64,000 bases of DNA from Dioscorea cayenensis subsp. rotundata. Its lineage: Eukaryota; Streptophyta; Magnoliopsida; Dioscoreales; Dioscoreaceae. The notes under the pieces are model-generated. The model was given only the letters and a program-made list of their open reading frames with translations, made no database searches and had not been told where the DNA came from. The stretch lies in contig NC_052476.1 in assembly GCF_009730915.1 (NCBI RefSeq), forward strand, positions 19,449,257 to 19,513,256, written 5' to 3'. Of the stretch, positions 28,961 to 42,060 are shown in pieces. A program made the position numbers and the translations under genes. Every line of letters begins with the position of its first letter. Position 1 is the stretch's first letter.

Positions 28961-29946
28961 GGGGTAGGGATGGCAAGGGTATGAGTGAGAGATGCCAAAA
29001 CCCTTACCCGTACCCGTAACCCCTACCCCATACCCGCACTCCTCACCCTGCACTCTTCGCAAAAAATCATACCCTTACTCCTTACCCGCTAGGGACTGCA
29101 GATATCCCGCTACTCCGTTGCTCAAATTATCGAATTAAATTTTAAATAATAATAAAAAAATAAATTAATTATACATTATATTACAATCTTTAAACACATC
29201 CATAAATTCAAAAATTCATGGTTTCGATATATATTTGCTTATCTTAAATTATATAATCACATAAAAACGACGCCTATTTGTGACTCAAATGTAACTCTAC
29301 CTTTTGTTTTGTTCATGCTTAACCATCTCGGTTTTTGTTTAAAAATTTTTTTCATATATCTACTATTTATATTTTATATACTCAAATTTTATAAATATCT
29401 AGTAATAATATCTAAGTAATATTTTTGTTTCTCATAAAGTTATATCCAATCGATTTTTTTATTAGATATCTTATTTTTTTCACTGATGTTCTTATAATTT
29501 TTATATTTGTTTATTTTTTAATTTAATTATGATTCTTAATATATATCTAAAATTCAATTTTGATAATATTATCAAATATAAATATAGAAATTAAATAAAA
29601 ATTTAAAATAATATATTAAGAGAAAAATTTGAAGTATTATTTTTCAGTAATCACTATAAAAATAGATATTGAGTAAATCATGTGAGTAAATGTTTAGTTT
29701 ATAAAAAAATTATATATATATATGAGGAGGTAAGAATCTGCAGTGCAGGTTTTTACCAGTACTCTGTCTCAACGCGTAAGGGTAAGCGAGTAAAGCAGCA
29801 TGGTGCAGGGTGAGGGCGCAGCCACTTAATCTGCATCGCCTCAAAAACTCACCGATGTACTCTGACGGTCAAAAGAGGGTAATACCCTCTTTGACCGGAT
29901 TTATGACGGTGATATAATTGGCTTGCAGAGACAACCGCCATCTCTG
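28961..29946. mobile_element. hAT-type MITE-like element (986 bp) inserted in the IMDH/SART1 promoter interval
   Basis: TGAGGGGA stands on both sides (28953-28960 and 29947-29954), an 8-bp hAT-type target duplication. The left end contains TAGGGATGGCAAGGGTA and the right end, on the opposite strand, CAGAGATGGCGG; the left end appears to carry four extra Gs before TAGGG. The interior matches the split copy at 12174-17958, including an uninterrupted CAATCTTTAAACACATCC that marks the empty site of the inner hAT transposon. It is non-coding. The insertion begins 57 bp upstream of the IMDH start codon. Confidence 0.82.
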
Positions 29947-29989
29947 TGAGGGGATTCGAAATTTTTGAAATACCTCGAATTCTCAATAT

Positions 29990-30180
29990 GTTGTACCATA
30001 ATTAGTCCCTGAACTATTTACAAATATGAGGCCGGCCCATATTGTATTGGGCTTACGGTTTGTTGGGCCATGTATAATCTTTAGTTCTTAGGGATGAATA
30101 AAAAATATATAGTTTTCAAGGGTGTTTATGAAAAAAAAGTGAAATAAAAATAGAGGCTTTCTATAATAAAGAAACCCGAT
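29990..30180. promoter_or_regulatory. Residual shared promoter with site II-type GGGCC/GGCCCA elements
   Basis: Between the MITE and the first SART1 exon are GGCCGGCCCATATTG (about 30031-30045), TTGGGCTTACGG and TTGTTGGGCCATG (about 30060-30073). TGGGCC/GGCCCA motifs are the site II elements bound by TCP factors in promoters of plant housekeeping genes. Their position suits SART1 transcription and, before the MITE arrived, could also have served IMDH on the other strand. Confidence 0.55.
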
Positions 30181-30184
30181 ACCT

Positions 30185-30284
30185 CGATCCCAATCTCTCA
30201 TTGTCTTCTCGTTCTGCTGTGAGCCCTCAAATCTTCCTTGGCCTCTTCACTCCTGCTCTTCTTTCTCAGACGCTTTGATTCCAG
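30185..30284 (+). other. SART1 5' UTR exon (approximate start) and leader intron
   Basis: A CT-rich leader ends at CCAG followed by GTGAGT (donor at 30285). The matching acceptor is TTTTGCAG at 30754-30761 after a pyrimidine run, giving a leader intron of 477 bp. The transcription start is not determined and 30185 is only approximate. Confidence 0.6.
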
Positions 30285-30839
30285 GTGAGTCTTCGCCTTT
30301 TCCTCGATTTCCTTTCTTTCTTTTTGTTTTTTGATGCAATTTACCTGTAACTTGCTAGTGTCAATGACTTTTGTTGTTGTTTGTAAATCGGTAATTTCTT
30401 TGATTTTTATGTGGTTTTAGAATGATGTAGCTTGTAGCGAATACTGTGAAGTATTCTTTGCTGATTTATGTAATTTGATGGGATTTCCATATCAGTGGAA
30501 CTGTTGTTTGCTTAATCTGAGTGATTTTGGATGTTTTGGGCCTTTGATTTTATGTTGGCTGGTACAATTTGAGGCAAACACGTGCTTGTGTGTATTTTGT
30601 GGGTTAATTTATTTGGTGCTTGGTTTTGAGATTTGTTTCTGGAGGGATCGAGTTGGGATTGACTAGAGTTCTATGCAGTAATTGTGGATATTTATTGATC
30701 TTACTTGCAGTACTTACCTGATTCTGGTTTTATAATTTTTTTTTTTCTTTTTCTTTTGCAGCTTCAAGATAGAATTTTTGTATTCAATCTTTCTGGTTGC
30801 TATTTCTGGGAGAAAGTGGGATAGGCTTGAGAACGGGCG

Positions 30840-33800
30840 ATGGGGAGATAGGTTTAGGAGTTCGTCTGTGGAAAGAGTAAAAGGGGATGGAAGAGCAGGT
30901 GATTATGAAGAAAATGGCAGTGTTGATCAGGATTGTGACGGTGAGTTGGGTAGGAAGGATAAGTCTAGAGAATCAGGGAAGCACAAGAGCAAGGATAGGA
31001 AGAGAAGGAGAGAAGAAAAGGAGCACAGCATTAGGGATAGGGATAGGGATAGGTCGAAGGAAAGGGAGAGAGAGGATAGGTTGGAAAGTAGGGAGAGGAG
31101 GAAGGACGATAGGGAATATGATAAGGATCGAGAGAAAGACAAGGTGAGGGAAAAAGATCATGACAGGGACATCCATAGAGGGAAAGAGCGACAGAGATAC
31201 AGAGAGGTTCTATGATGAGGAAAACGATCGAGGGTAAGGCTCGGGAGAGTGATAGGGGAAGGGAGAGAAAGGTTGATCGGGATAGGGACTTGCCTCGTGA
31301 ATATGAAAGGGACAAGAATCGGGAGAGGGATAGAGATGGAGATAAGGGGCATGATAGGAGCAAAGGTCGTGACAAGGACCTTGGGAAGGAAAATGAGAGA
31401 GAATTGGAGAGGGAAAGAGGAAAGGATAAAGACCGTGATAGGGGGAAGGAAAAAGAGAGGGAAAGAGAGAAGGATCGAGATAGGGTGAAAGACAGAGAAA
31501 GAGAAAAAGAAAAGAGTAAAGATCGAGAGAAGGGGAAAGATAGAGAAAAAGAAGGAGATAGGGATAAGCTGGAAAGAATAAAAATCAAGGACCGAGCAAG
31601 GGAGAAGGAAACCGACAAAGAGACTGATCGGGATAGATCAAGAGCAAAGGATAAGGAAAGGGAAATGGATAGGAGTAAAGATGGACAGAAAGATGAGAAG
31701 ATAACTGCAGAAGATGGCAATGGTAGAAATATTTTAAGAAGTGGGGATGGAGCTCAAGATGAGCATGGAACTCATGAACGAATTGCTTCCCGAGATTCTG
31801 GTGAAAAATCATCTGGGCTTCCTGATGCAACTTCTGGTCTAGGGGAACGTCTAATGAAGTAAGCTGCTCTTTTTTATTCTTACCCCTTAATTATTGTTCT
31901 GTATCCTTTATCTCGTTTTCATCCATTTTGTTGCTTTACTTTTGTATATGAGTCCTATTTTACCTCACCCTTCGTGTTTGCCATTTTTCTTACAAAACTC
32001 TGGATGTAGTCTGGCTCTATATTAGCAACATGCTTTGATGATGTTCCCATGTATGCCCTAGTATTTCTTTTCCTTTCAGCTTGCAGAATGTCATTCTTAT
32101 AAATATGCTTAATATGAGGATTTATTCGCTTTATAAGGTCTTATACACCCAACCATCAAATTATGTCTGCAACATACTCAATATATTTTTTTAGGTTCTA
32201 CTGAACAATGGAAATTCATAATGAGAAATTGAATGCGCGGAAGTTATTCATCCATATGAATGGTTAACAGCATATGCATGTCCATAAGATTTTCTGGATA
32301 ATGCATTGTTATAATGAAATACATATGCTTTCTTCAGAATAAGAGAAGAAAGGCATAAGGGAAAGTCTGATGGTTCTTCGGAGATTTCAGCTTGGGTTAG
32401 TAAGAGCAGGAAGCTAGAGGAAAATAGGAATGCTGAAAAGGAGAAAGCTGTGCGACTTTCTAAAATATTGGATGAGCAGGTTGATGTTTTTAAGCGCCGT
32501 AGTGTGCTTTGGTGAATAAATTATCACAATACAGTGCTTAGAATATTAAGTTCATAATTGCATGTTTGAATTTTGCAGGAAAGCATTTTAGCAGAAAGTG
32601 ATGATGAGGATGCAGCCGGACAAAGTGGAAGTAATTCTTCTTCACTGTTAGTTTATAGTTTTTTGCTAACATACTTTTTATGTGTAATTTATTGCTAGTT
32701 ATAGACTAATAGCTCTGCGGTCTCCATAATTATATGATCCTCCATTATATATATATATATATATATATCTCACTTCACAATGCCAGTCATAATAATGTTG
32801 TCCTCTATCTGTTTGATCTTTCTCCTATTCATAAATTTCTATCTCAAACAGTGCAGTAATTAAATAAGAGAAGTTAGAAGCCAATAGACTTCCCGCATTT
32901 CTAGGTGTTTATGAGAAAGTGAGAGAATTCCCATTTCCTAATCAACCCATCTACACTGGGCTGACTTCAGGTTCACCCCAGCACAAGTTGGGGAAGTGCC
33001 CTCCTTTGTAAGTTATACTTTCTAACAACTCCACCTCCAATGTATCAATGGAAATAGGTAATATCATCTACTTCTTCCACTAATGGAGGTGGCACTTCAT
33101 CCCTTGTTCCACATTTTCTTTGATTCACCTTTAACAATCAGGCCTAATTGTCAATCCTATGTATATGCACTTTAGCTACAGATTTCCAATGTTGTTCCAT
33201 GTGCAAAGTATTCTAAAAGCGGAATATGTAGCTTTACATTTGGTGCTTTTTTCCCGCATGCATGTTTATATTCTCATTAAATTCGTTGCCTTTTATGATA
33301 CTATATTTGTTATTTTCCTCTGAATCTTTTATTCATTTACGTAGGCTCTTAGTCTAATTCGATTTTTTGTTCTCTTAAAACTTCCAACCAGAGGATCTAG
33401 CTGGAGTCAAAATTCTCCATGGTCTTGACAAAGTAATGGAGGGTGGAGCGGTTGTTTTGACCCTCAAAGATCAAGATATTCTTGCAGGCGGGGATCTGAA
33501 CGAAGGTAATGGATTAATTTCTTGAGAGCGACATAGTAATTTGTCTTGTATCTGTAGTGCTGACTTGTAGAACCATTGATGTTACAGATGTTGATATGCT
33601 TGAAAATGTTGAGATTGGAGAACAGAAAAGAAGAGATGAGGCATACAAAGCAGCTAAGAAGACCACTGGGATTTATTTTGACAAGTGAGAAATTTGTCAC
33701 TGCAATGTCTCTTTTTGGGAATATTTCTAAAACAAGCTTCATCTTTTCTTTTTTGTTGTCATAGGTTTAATGATGACACTGGTACTCAAAGGCCAATACT

Positions 33801-36800
33801 TCCACAGTATGATGATCCAGTTGAGGATGAGGTTAGTTTATATATTTTATTTTTCAGACTCTAATAGATTGTGCTTTTAGTTGATTTTTGCATTTAATTC
33901 TCCACAGGGGGTAACCTTGGATGAAAGTGGCCGCTTTACAGGTGAAGCAGAGAAGAAACTAGAAGAAGTATGCCTCTATTATTTTCCTTTTTAAAATTTC
34001 ACGGTGATATTTCTTATTGGATTTTGTGATGTATTCTGCTACATTATAACAATGCTTTCCATGTTTCAGCTTCGTAGGAGAATTGAAGGTGGTTTAACAA
34101 GAAAAAACTATGAAGATCTTACTACAACAGGGAAGTCCTCATCAGATTTTTATTCTCCAGAAGAAATGCTTCAATTTAAGAAGCCTAAGAAAAAGAAATC
34201 TTTGAGGAAGAAAGATAAGCTTGATTTAGATGCCCTTGAGGCAGAAGCTATTTCTGCTGGATTAGGTGCAGGTGATCTAGGCTCCAGGAATGATGCAAAG
34301 AGGCAGACCGCAAAAGAGGAAAAGGAGAGATCTGAGGCTGCAAGCAGAAGCAATGCATACCAGACAGCCTATGCTAAAGCTGAGGAGGCATCTAAAGTTT
34401 TGCGCCAAGGGCAGCCTCTAACTTCCAAAGTTTCTGAAGAAGATGATCTTGTGTTTGGGGAAGATTATGAAGATCTGCAGAAGTCTCTTGAACAATCAAG
34501 AAAACTTGCTCTGAAGAAACAGGAAGTGGCAGCTGCATCTGGTCCCCAGGCAGTTGCATTATTAGCTGTAGCAGACAGGGAACAAAGTGAAATTTATAGC
34601 CCTGCAGCTGAGCCACAAGAAAACAAAGTTGTCATTACTGAGATGGAGGAGTTTGTATTGGGTCTACAGATGAATGAAGGTAATATCACTCCCCCTTCCT
34701 GGTTTTTGTATTATTTATTTTGGTGCAGTGTGCATTTAGTTTATGGGAAATAGTTCTCATCCATCTGGAAAAATTGATCACTGTTCTTTATTATATATGT
34801 TATCGATTTATTTAATGTCTCCATGATAACTTTTTCACTAATGCTGCTTTATGTGAATGTTGCAAATATCAGAATCACATAAGCCAGAAAGTGACAGTGT
34901 GTTTATGGATGAGGATGATGGCATGAAATCTTCTGAACTAGAAGTAAAAGATACTGGTGGTGGTGGGTTGGAAGATCTTGAAGAAACTGCTGACGGTGAA
35001 TTGCAAGACAATGAGGAAAAGGAGGATATCACACCGGATGAGATTATTCATGAAACTGCTGTTGGGAAAGGTTTATCTGGTGCACTCAAGTTACTGAAAG
35101 AACGGGGGACACTCAAGGAGGATATTGATTGGGGTGGCAGAAATATGGACAAAAAGAAGAGCAAGCTTGTTGGCATAAATGATAATGCTGGGCCGAAGGA
35201 AATCAGAATTGAAAGGCTAGATGAATTTGGTAGAATTGTAAGTCATTCTACCTTAACCTGAGTATAGCTGGAAATTTCAAATTATTGATTTTTTCTTAGT
35301 CGCGTGAATATTTATATATATATATATATATGTTCATGCATACATTATGCAATTATTTGTTTTTATCGATGTGGTGAATCATGGTTCATTTAGTTACTGT
35401 GACCATGGATTACCTTAAAATTCACTTAATTGCAAAATGGACATATTTCTGGAACATAAACAAAGCATCTCCATTCATGCCTCATTTTTTATCATAATTA
35501 AACAACATGAAGGAAACTGATTGTTCTATTTTGTCTTTTTGTTGCAATATTCTCTGCGTGAAGATATTGTAAATTTGCTTATTAAATCATTTGTGAAGTT
35601 TGTTGGACATTAATGTATTTTGTTATGCTTTTACCTTACTAGCCCCCAAGTTAATGTCAATCTTGCTTGTAAAGACCTATGGTGGAGTTTGATTAAACAT
35701 GTAATTTAATGAAATAGGTTTTTGCTATGTGTGATAAATTTTCTTGCCCTCTTACTTTAATGGTGGCTTAATTCAAAGTAAACATTATCATATCCTTTCA
35801 TTGAAAGTAAAAGTGAAAGGAAGCTTACACAGAATTGTTTTCTATTTGTTTAATCAGATGACACCAAAGGAGGCATTCCGGATGATTTCCCATAAATTCC
35901 ATGGCAAGGGACCAGGAAAGATGAAGCAAGAAAAACGCATGAAGAATTATCAGATGGATCTCCAAACAAAGCAGATGAAAGCTTCTGATACACCATCACA
36001 AGCTATGGAAAGAATGAGGGAAGCTCAAGCTCGACTTAAAACACCATACCTTGTGCTCAGTGGTCATGTTAAACCCGGGTAAAGTCAAATAATTTAGCCT
36101 ATGCTTTAACTTAACATTAGTGAGCCTTTGGCAAATCATGTGACCATTTTCTGTTTGGACATTCCCAATCATTGGTGGTAACTATGAAACATGTTCAGCC
36201 ATGTTATGGTCTGCCTTTCTCCAGAATTGCTTAGGATCATTGACATGATGAGATTTCATAGGAGTATTGAGAACTTTATTCTTATGTCCTTAACTTGATT
36301 GGTTGCAGCATCTCTGTTTCGGAAACTCTTTGCTCTTTCTGACTTCCACATTCTCGATGCAGGCAAACAAGTGACCCCCGAAGTGGTTTTGCTACCGTCG
36401 AGAAAGATCATTTGGGGAGCTTGACTCCAATGCTCGGGGACAAAAAGGTAATATTTAAACTCAATAACATGTCACAAAATTTAATTGCATAACATTTTGT
36501 GTCCTTAGTAACATGCCTACAAGCACAATATTTTTCAAAGTTTGCTTTAGATGGTACCACAATAATCCAATTATATTCAATATCTCTTGTTCGAAATTGA
36601 AGTATGTGATCGATAATGTACAGTCTATCTTATAAAAAAGTTTTCAAAATGTTTTTCTAGATATTTACAGAACAGCGTATATATCAAATATTCATCTTCA
36701 TTGAAATTCTGTATATCGATTATTGAATTTATTGTTTAGTGATCGAGCTCATTTGTTCTTCGCCGGTTTTGTGTTTTCAGGTAGAGCATTTCTTAGGGAT

Positions 36801-36861
36801 TAATCGCAAGCCTGATTCCGGCAGTATGGGTCCTCCTCCACCAAAAAAGCCGAAGAATTGA
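30840..36861 (+). CDS. SART1-family U4/U6.U5 tri-snRNP splicing factor (MDF/DOT2-like), with four apparent 1-base insertions
   Basis: Homologue of human SART1, yeast Snu66 and Arabidopsis MDF/DOT2, a tri-snRNP protein needed for pre-mRNA splicing and meristem maintenance; acts in the nucleus. Coding exons: 30840-31858, 32338-32479, 32579-32631, 33392-33505, 33588-33684, 33765-33831, 33908-33967, 34070-34679, 34873-35237, 35858-36078, 36363-36447, 36781-36861. The first third is a low-complexity Arg/Asp/Glu/Lys region; then come GVKILHGLDKVMEGGAVVLT, DMLENVEIGEQKRRDEAY, ALEAEAISAGLGAGDLGSR, AVGKGLSGALKLLKERGTL, NMDKKKSKLVGI, FHGKGPGKMKQEKRMK and the closing VEHFLGINRKP with a basic PPPPKKPKN tail. 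Extra bases are inferred at 30842-30845, about 31191-31197, 31232-31236 and 32579-32583. Removing them gives 2910 bp (969 residues). The start at 30840 depends on the first correction. Confidence 0.92.
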
Positions 36862-39488
36862 AAACATTTTTGACCGCTTGTTTCTTCATAATCTCATGAG
36901 TTTGAGCTGATTTCTGTTCATCTGTTCATCTTCTGTGAGAAATGAATTACTGTTTGTATCCATTTTCCCTGGTGAAAAATTTGGAAGTATAGGCTTTTCT
37001 AATCCACTCAAATCATACTTAGTTATTTTATTCTATTTTAACTGCTTTTTTTTAAGAAAGAAATGCCATAGAAGGTACATTTAAAGTGAAGGTTTTTTTT
37101 TAAGTAAATAATACTCTCTTCGTTTTTTTTTTACTTGTCATATTTATTTAATTTATACTGAATAAAAAGAATTGGTTAAAGTTAATTTATTATTGATATT
37201 TTATACAAAAATTTATTATTTTTAAAATTATTTGTTTAAAATTTTATTATAAGTATAGTATATGATTTAATGTTTAGTTGATTTTAACTTTATTGAAAAT
37301 TGTATAAAAATATTAAATTAAAAAATAAATTTAGAAAAAATTATTTAATGTTATATAGAATTTCTAATGTGATAAAATACAAAAGAGCAAAGAAAAGCTC
37401 TTCCAAAACATTTTAAGTAAAAAATGTACCTTAACTTTGTTAATTGTTTTGTGTGTGTGTGTGTGTTTTTTTTTCAATTACATTAATTGATTCACAAAAT
37501 TTATTATTTCATATATACCTTTTGTTTTTTTTATTTGGACAATCTCATTTTAATTTTTTTAGTTTTTTGTATGTAATAAAATTGAAGCCCAAAGTTTGCT
37601 GAAAGTAATTCCATTTCCAAATATGCAAGTATGAATCTAATATTAAAGTTTTAAAAGTTTTAATTAAATTAATATACTTGCTACCAAAACAGCAACAAAA
37701 GGCTTTGATAAATCATACCCAAATATTTATTAAATTAAAAATTATATTATTTAATAATAGGTCCTAAAACTCTATTAAAAAATCAATCTTTATGATTCAA
37801 ATAAATTTATGTAAAAGCTAAAACTTCAACCACTGATTTTTAGAGGGAATGAATTTAACTTGTCATTATCTATATGACCTTTTCAAAATGGGTTTATTAC
37901 CAATATTACATATATACCCCTATATATAATGTTTTTATAGGGGCATATATGTCATAAGAAAAAGGGAAAAAAACATAATTAAGGTAAGGTCCACATGAGA
38001 GGGCTCACATGGCTGAACATGCAACTTATCCTCTCACCATTAACCCTCAATTAAAGGCCACCCACCCTTCATTTCATCTCTGTGTTGTCTATTTCTCTCT
38101 CTTAATATTTATTTAATTATTTAATTAATTAATTATTTTATTTATTTATTTTGAGGAAAAAATGGTGGACCTTATTAATCAGAAGATATTGATTGTTGCA
38201 TGGAGGAATCATGATTTCCACAGTTCAAAAAACTATTTGTGTTTTTGGACTGAGGTAATTAAATGAAAGAAAATATAACAAAAAAGGTCAAAAAATTGAA
38301 AATGGTGCACACAAAAGACACAAGATTTTATCTTGTTTTAAACATTTTTTTCCCCACTTATTATTTTTGTTTCTACATTATTGTAACTTAGATTTTTCAA
38401 TTTATTATTTTTTAAAATATTAATTAAAAGTGTTTGTAATATTAATGATTTTGGGATTTTTAAAAAAAGTGGATTAATCATTTAAAATATATTAAATAAG
38501 TAAGATCAAATATAAGGACAGTGACCCAGACAAAATTGTGACTAAACATGAATAAAGGACGGTGTTTTTCGCGTTTGGTGATTAAGAATCCTTATAATAG
38601 AAAAAAACAAAATACACTTATCAAACATTTTTATAATTATAAAAAAAAAAAGATGGATCTACTAAAGATGAGAACTATACAGAAAAAAACAAACAAGATT
38701 TTCAATTGATGATAACTGTGTAGGGTCATCTTTTTATAGTCACTCTCTTTGACTGTGTCTTAAGGTGTATTGGATGACTCGTAAATACATACATTGGGAT
38801 GTTTCAATTAAAAAAAAATATAAACTGAAGAAATTAAAGACTGTATTTGATAGTTATCACTGAGCACTTAACTTGACTTGGATCTGGATCTTGAGGTAGT
38901 GATGATTTCTCAAGTATTAATTAGTAAGATTTTTTTAGCGCTCAAATTCTCAAAAAATCAAGATTTATATCATCATAAGTCTACTAATCCAACATGCTGG
39001 CTAAGTTAAAATAAATCTATTTTACAATTTTGAAAAAAAAAAATAAAACAAAAAAAGTGGGTTTTTTAGCATATTAATCTGGGCTCCACCAATCAGAATG
39101 GGATTCTATTCGCCGCATGCGGAGTGAGAGATGTTCTTCAGGATTAGCTGTCTTGGTGTGAACAGCGTACAGCTTTTCCCACTTATAATTACTTGCCAAA
39201 TATATCAATCTGAGCCAGAGCTGGGACCCACTTTTAGTTCATTCTCATCCAATCCCAATTCCCAAACCGTAAAACTTTCTAAACTCTCAAATCTCAATTT
39301 ACGAATGTACCCCTACACATTTAAATCCCGTTCCAGGGATATCAATGTAAAGTTGTAAACATAAAGACTATTTAGGAAATTTATATTTTCACTTTATTTG
39401 GTGAAAATAAAATTTTTGTAATTTTATAATTAATTCATCCCTAACATTTTTCCAAAATTACAAAATTAGTTCTAAAAAAAAATACATG
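36862..39488. other. SART1 3' UTR then AT-rich intergenic DNA
   Basis: The first 150 bp or so is probably SART1 3' UTR. Beyond about 37000 there is AT-rich DNA with a short TG tract near 37450. No gene, RNA or bounded repeat was recognised. Confidence 0.5.
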
Positions 39489-39995
39489 GGAAATTTTACT
39501 AAACTACTGGTGGTTTACTTTTTTTATCAATTCAGGACTTATAGTTTGAATTATAACACTTTAGTGCTATGTAGTTTAAACTGTTTGAAAAAAAAAATGC
39601 CAAAACGCTTAATTTTTTTAATTCTTGCTGACGTGGCTTAAAAATAGACCTAAATTTACTTTTTTGTCTTTATTTACATTATTAAAATATGCATCAATAA
39701 GAACTAGTCAAATTTATTTGGATGGTATTTAAAAACCATTCCAATTATAATTGTAGGTAGATTTGAATGATTTTTAATTAATTTATATTTTAATAATGTA
39801 CATGAGGACAAAAAAAGGTAAATTTCAGATTTAAATTAATATAATTAAATATTTTAATATTTTTTAATAAATGATTTAGACTAGAGTGTTATAATTTAAA
39901 TCAGAAGTCCTGAATTGACAAGGTACTAAAGTGTTACAATTTAAACCGGAAGTCCCAAATTGATAAAGAGATAATAGTTTGAGCAAAATTTACTC
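39489..39995. mobile_element. Long-inverted-repeat foldback/MITE, about 507 bp
   Basis: The left arm (GGAAATTTTACTAAACTACT, then TTTATCAATTCAGGACTT, then ATAACACTTTAG) matches the reverse complement of the right arm (GAGTAAATTTTGCTCAAACT, then TTTATCAATTTGGGACTTC, then GTAACACTTTAGTACC). Arms exceed 80 bp with scattered mismatches and the centre is AT-rich. No target duplication could be assigned. Long degenerate inverted arms suggest a Mutator-like or foldback element. Confidence 0.65.
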
Positions 39996-40009
39996 AAATA
40001 TATATAATA

Positions 40010-40905
40010 CATAGAGGATGCATCGTCTGCCAACGTTCACAGATTCGTAATCTGTGAACGTTGATATGGGCCGTTGGATTAATCCAATCCACCGCAGACA
40101 CCGCTCTACTGAATGCGAACAATCGCGCATTATTCATGCTGACAATAAAAAAGTATGATGCGACGTTGTTTTTAATCAACTATCCAATCAATCTCGAAAG
40201 ACAAGAATCGAATCAATGCAGAATCTCTAACATCCACGTCCTCCCCATCCATCCTGGAGGAGACGGCCTTGTGGATCTAGTGGCTAAGTTTTCTTCAGCA
40301 ATGTCTTCTAATCTTTCAGGAGAGTCAGCTGGACTTGGTATCATTAGTATGTCTGCAGGAATGCTTAATCTTGAATAATCTCCAAAACGATATTCTCTTG
40401 CCCATGAACGGACTTGCTTTTCACGTGAGATTCTGCATCGGCATCCCGTGAGATAAGACTAGGAAAAAGGATCAAGACATAGGAACATGTACCCTGGGTC
40501 AACATATACCTTCATGATCTTTGTTTCCAGCACCATTTGGCACCTTTGATTGTCGCATGATGTGGGGCAAGTTCTCTTCCAATCGATGGAGATTGCACAT
40601 GCTCGCCATAGCTTCATCTGTTTTTTGATATCTCCTGGAATGATCATGTCTTCCAGTCGAATAGGATTTATCCTTTCTTGCTCAGGTCTATGATGGCGAA
40701 GGAGAGTAATCTTGATATGATGCCGTGCTTCATCAAGATAACCTTCATCATAGCAAGGAGGGATTGAATTTAGTTCTAAATTAACATACCCATCAATATG
40801 TGATCCAAGAGCCTTGAAGAATTTGTGTAGAAGATGTATCAGCTGCCAATAACCCTATTAAAGTTATTGTACATCATCTGCGGACGTTCAGATGATGTTT
40901 GGCCC
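40010..40905 (-). pseudogene. Unrecognised coding remnant between two hairpins
   Basis: Read on the minus strand from about 40850 to 40210 there is a protein-like frame with one in-frame TAG (near 40455) and no intron needed. Segments include HKFFKALGSHIDGYVNLEL, IPPCYDEGYLDEARHHIKIT, DMIIPGDIKKQMKLWRACAI, KVYVDPGYMFLCLDP and, after the stop, AREYRFGDYSRLSIPADILM and NLATRSTRPSPPGW. I do not recognise the family. At the left lies a perfect 15-bp hairpin (40031-40045 with 40049-40063, three-base loop); at the right a 10-bp hairpin (40871-40880 with 40889-40898). Both include CATC(G/A)TCTGC and ACGTTCA words. It may be a captured gene fragment inside a transposon or a retroelement remnant. Confidence 0.4.
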
Positions 40906-42060
40906 AATAGATATATATATTTTGGGTCAAAGGACACGAATCCCAAAGCAGGGCAGGTAATGCATCCCTAACCGTTAAATCAATTGGACGGTTATGATTG
41001 GTGGGGGAATGATGTGGAGCCCACCTTTAAATGCCAAACCAGCCCCCGCCGACCGTTCGGTTAGTCGCATCAATCTTCTGACACGAAAATTAAAGCATCG
41101 GAAAAGTACCCCTCAAATCTCACCGTTCGTTCGGTCACGTCACGGTCATCTTGACCGTTTCATTTCAACTCGGTCAAAACCGTTATAACCTCGCGCAAAA
41201 GGACAAACTGAAACGGGACAGTGGCAAACTCGTAATTAAATTCAGAACTGGGACCTATTTCTCACGTGCCGGTTTCCATTTGGAGTAAAAAGCCGGAATT
41301 CCCGGTTCACCGTCCACAAGGCCTTTGAAAAGACTTTGAAACCTTATCCACAACCAAAACTTTTTTATTCCCACCCTCAAAAGTAACCCTTAAATTTGAC
41401 CTACTTTTTCTTAATCACACTTTCAGCCTCATAATCTTTATTTAAATAACTACATCAATTTTTTATTATCCTAATTTTACAGCACTGTGGTTAGTATATT
41501 TTAACCTTAAAATATTAAATTATATATATAAATCATAGATAAAAACTTAAATATAAAAAATTTCAAAAATTTTAGAAACAACAAAAAAAAATGATTAGGA
41601 TTTTTTTATTAAAAATTATGTTAATTAACTAACTTTAAATTCAAAATTATTTTTTTGGCCTTATATTTTATAATAATATCATAAAATAAATAGGTACTGC
41701 AAGCTCATTGGTGGGTTTAATGCGTTAAGTGCAATTAAGGGTGCAATTAAGACATTAAAAAAGCTACCCAATATCACGTGAGGATAACATTAGAATTTTA
41801 CATCCTATCATAATATAAATTTTTTTTTTCAAATATACCCCTCTACAAACTCATAATTATTACCAAAAATTCACAAAAACACATGAACATACATCATAGA
41901 TGCCAAAAAAAGCCCCCATTCATCAATATCATATATACATATATAAAGCAATGAGAATGTTTATAAAATTATAGACATTTTTGTGGATTTCAATGAAAAT
42001 TTCACTATTATTATATAATTAATTAATTAATTAATTAAATTACCATTTTGCCCCCGCTGT
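40906..42060. other. Intergenic DNA upstream of the F-box/kelch gene
   Basis: 40906-41350 is less AT-rich, with repeated GACCGTT/AACGGT and CGGTC words but no frame that I trust. 41350-42060 is AT-rich with an (ATTA)n tract near 42020. This interval presumably includes the promoter of the downstream gene; no specific element was fixed. Confidence 0.4.

Noticed and set aside
31031-31720. 229-codon open frame on the minus strand, rich in Ser and Leu
   Set aside because: It is the antisense shadow of the Arg/Asp/Glu/Lys repeat region of the SART1 homologue; its low complexity mirrors that repeat.
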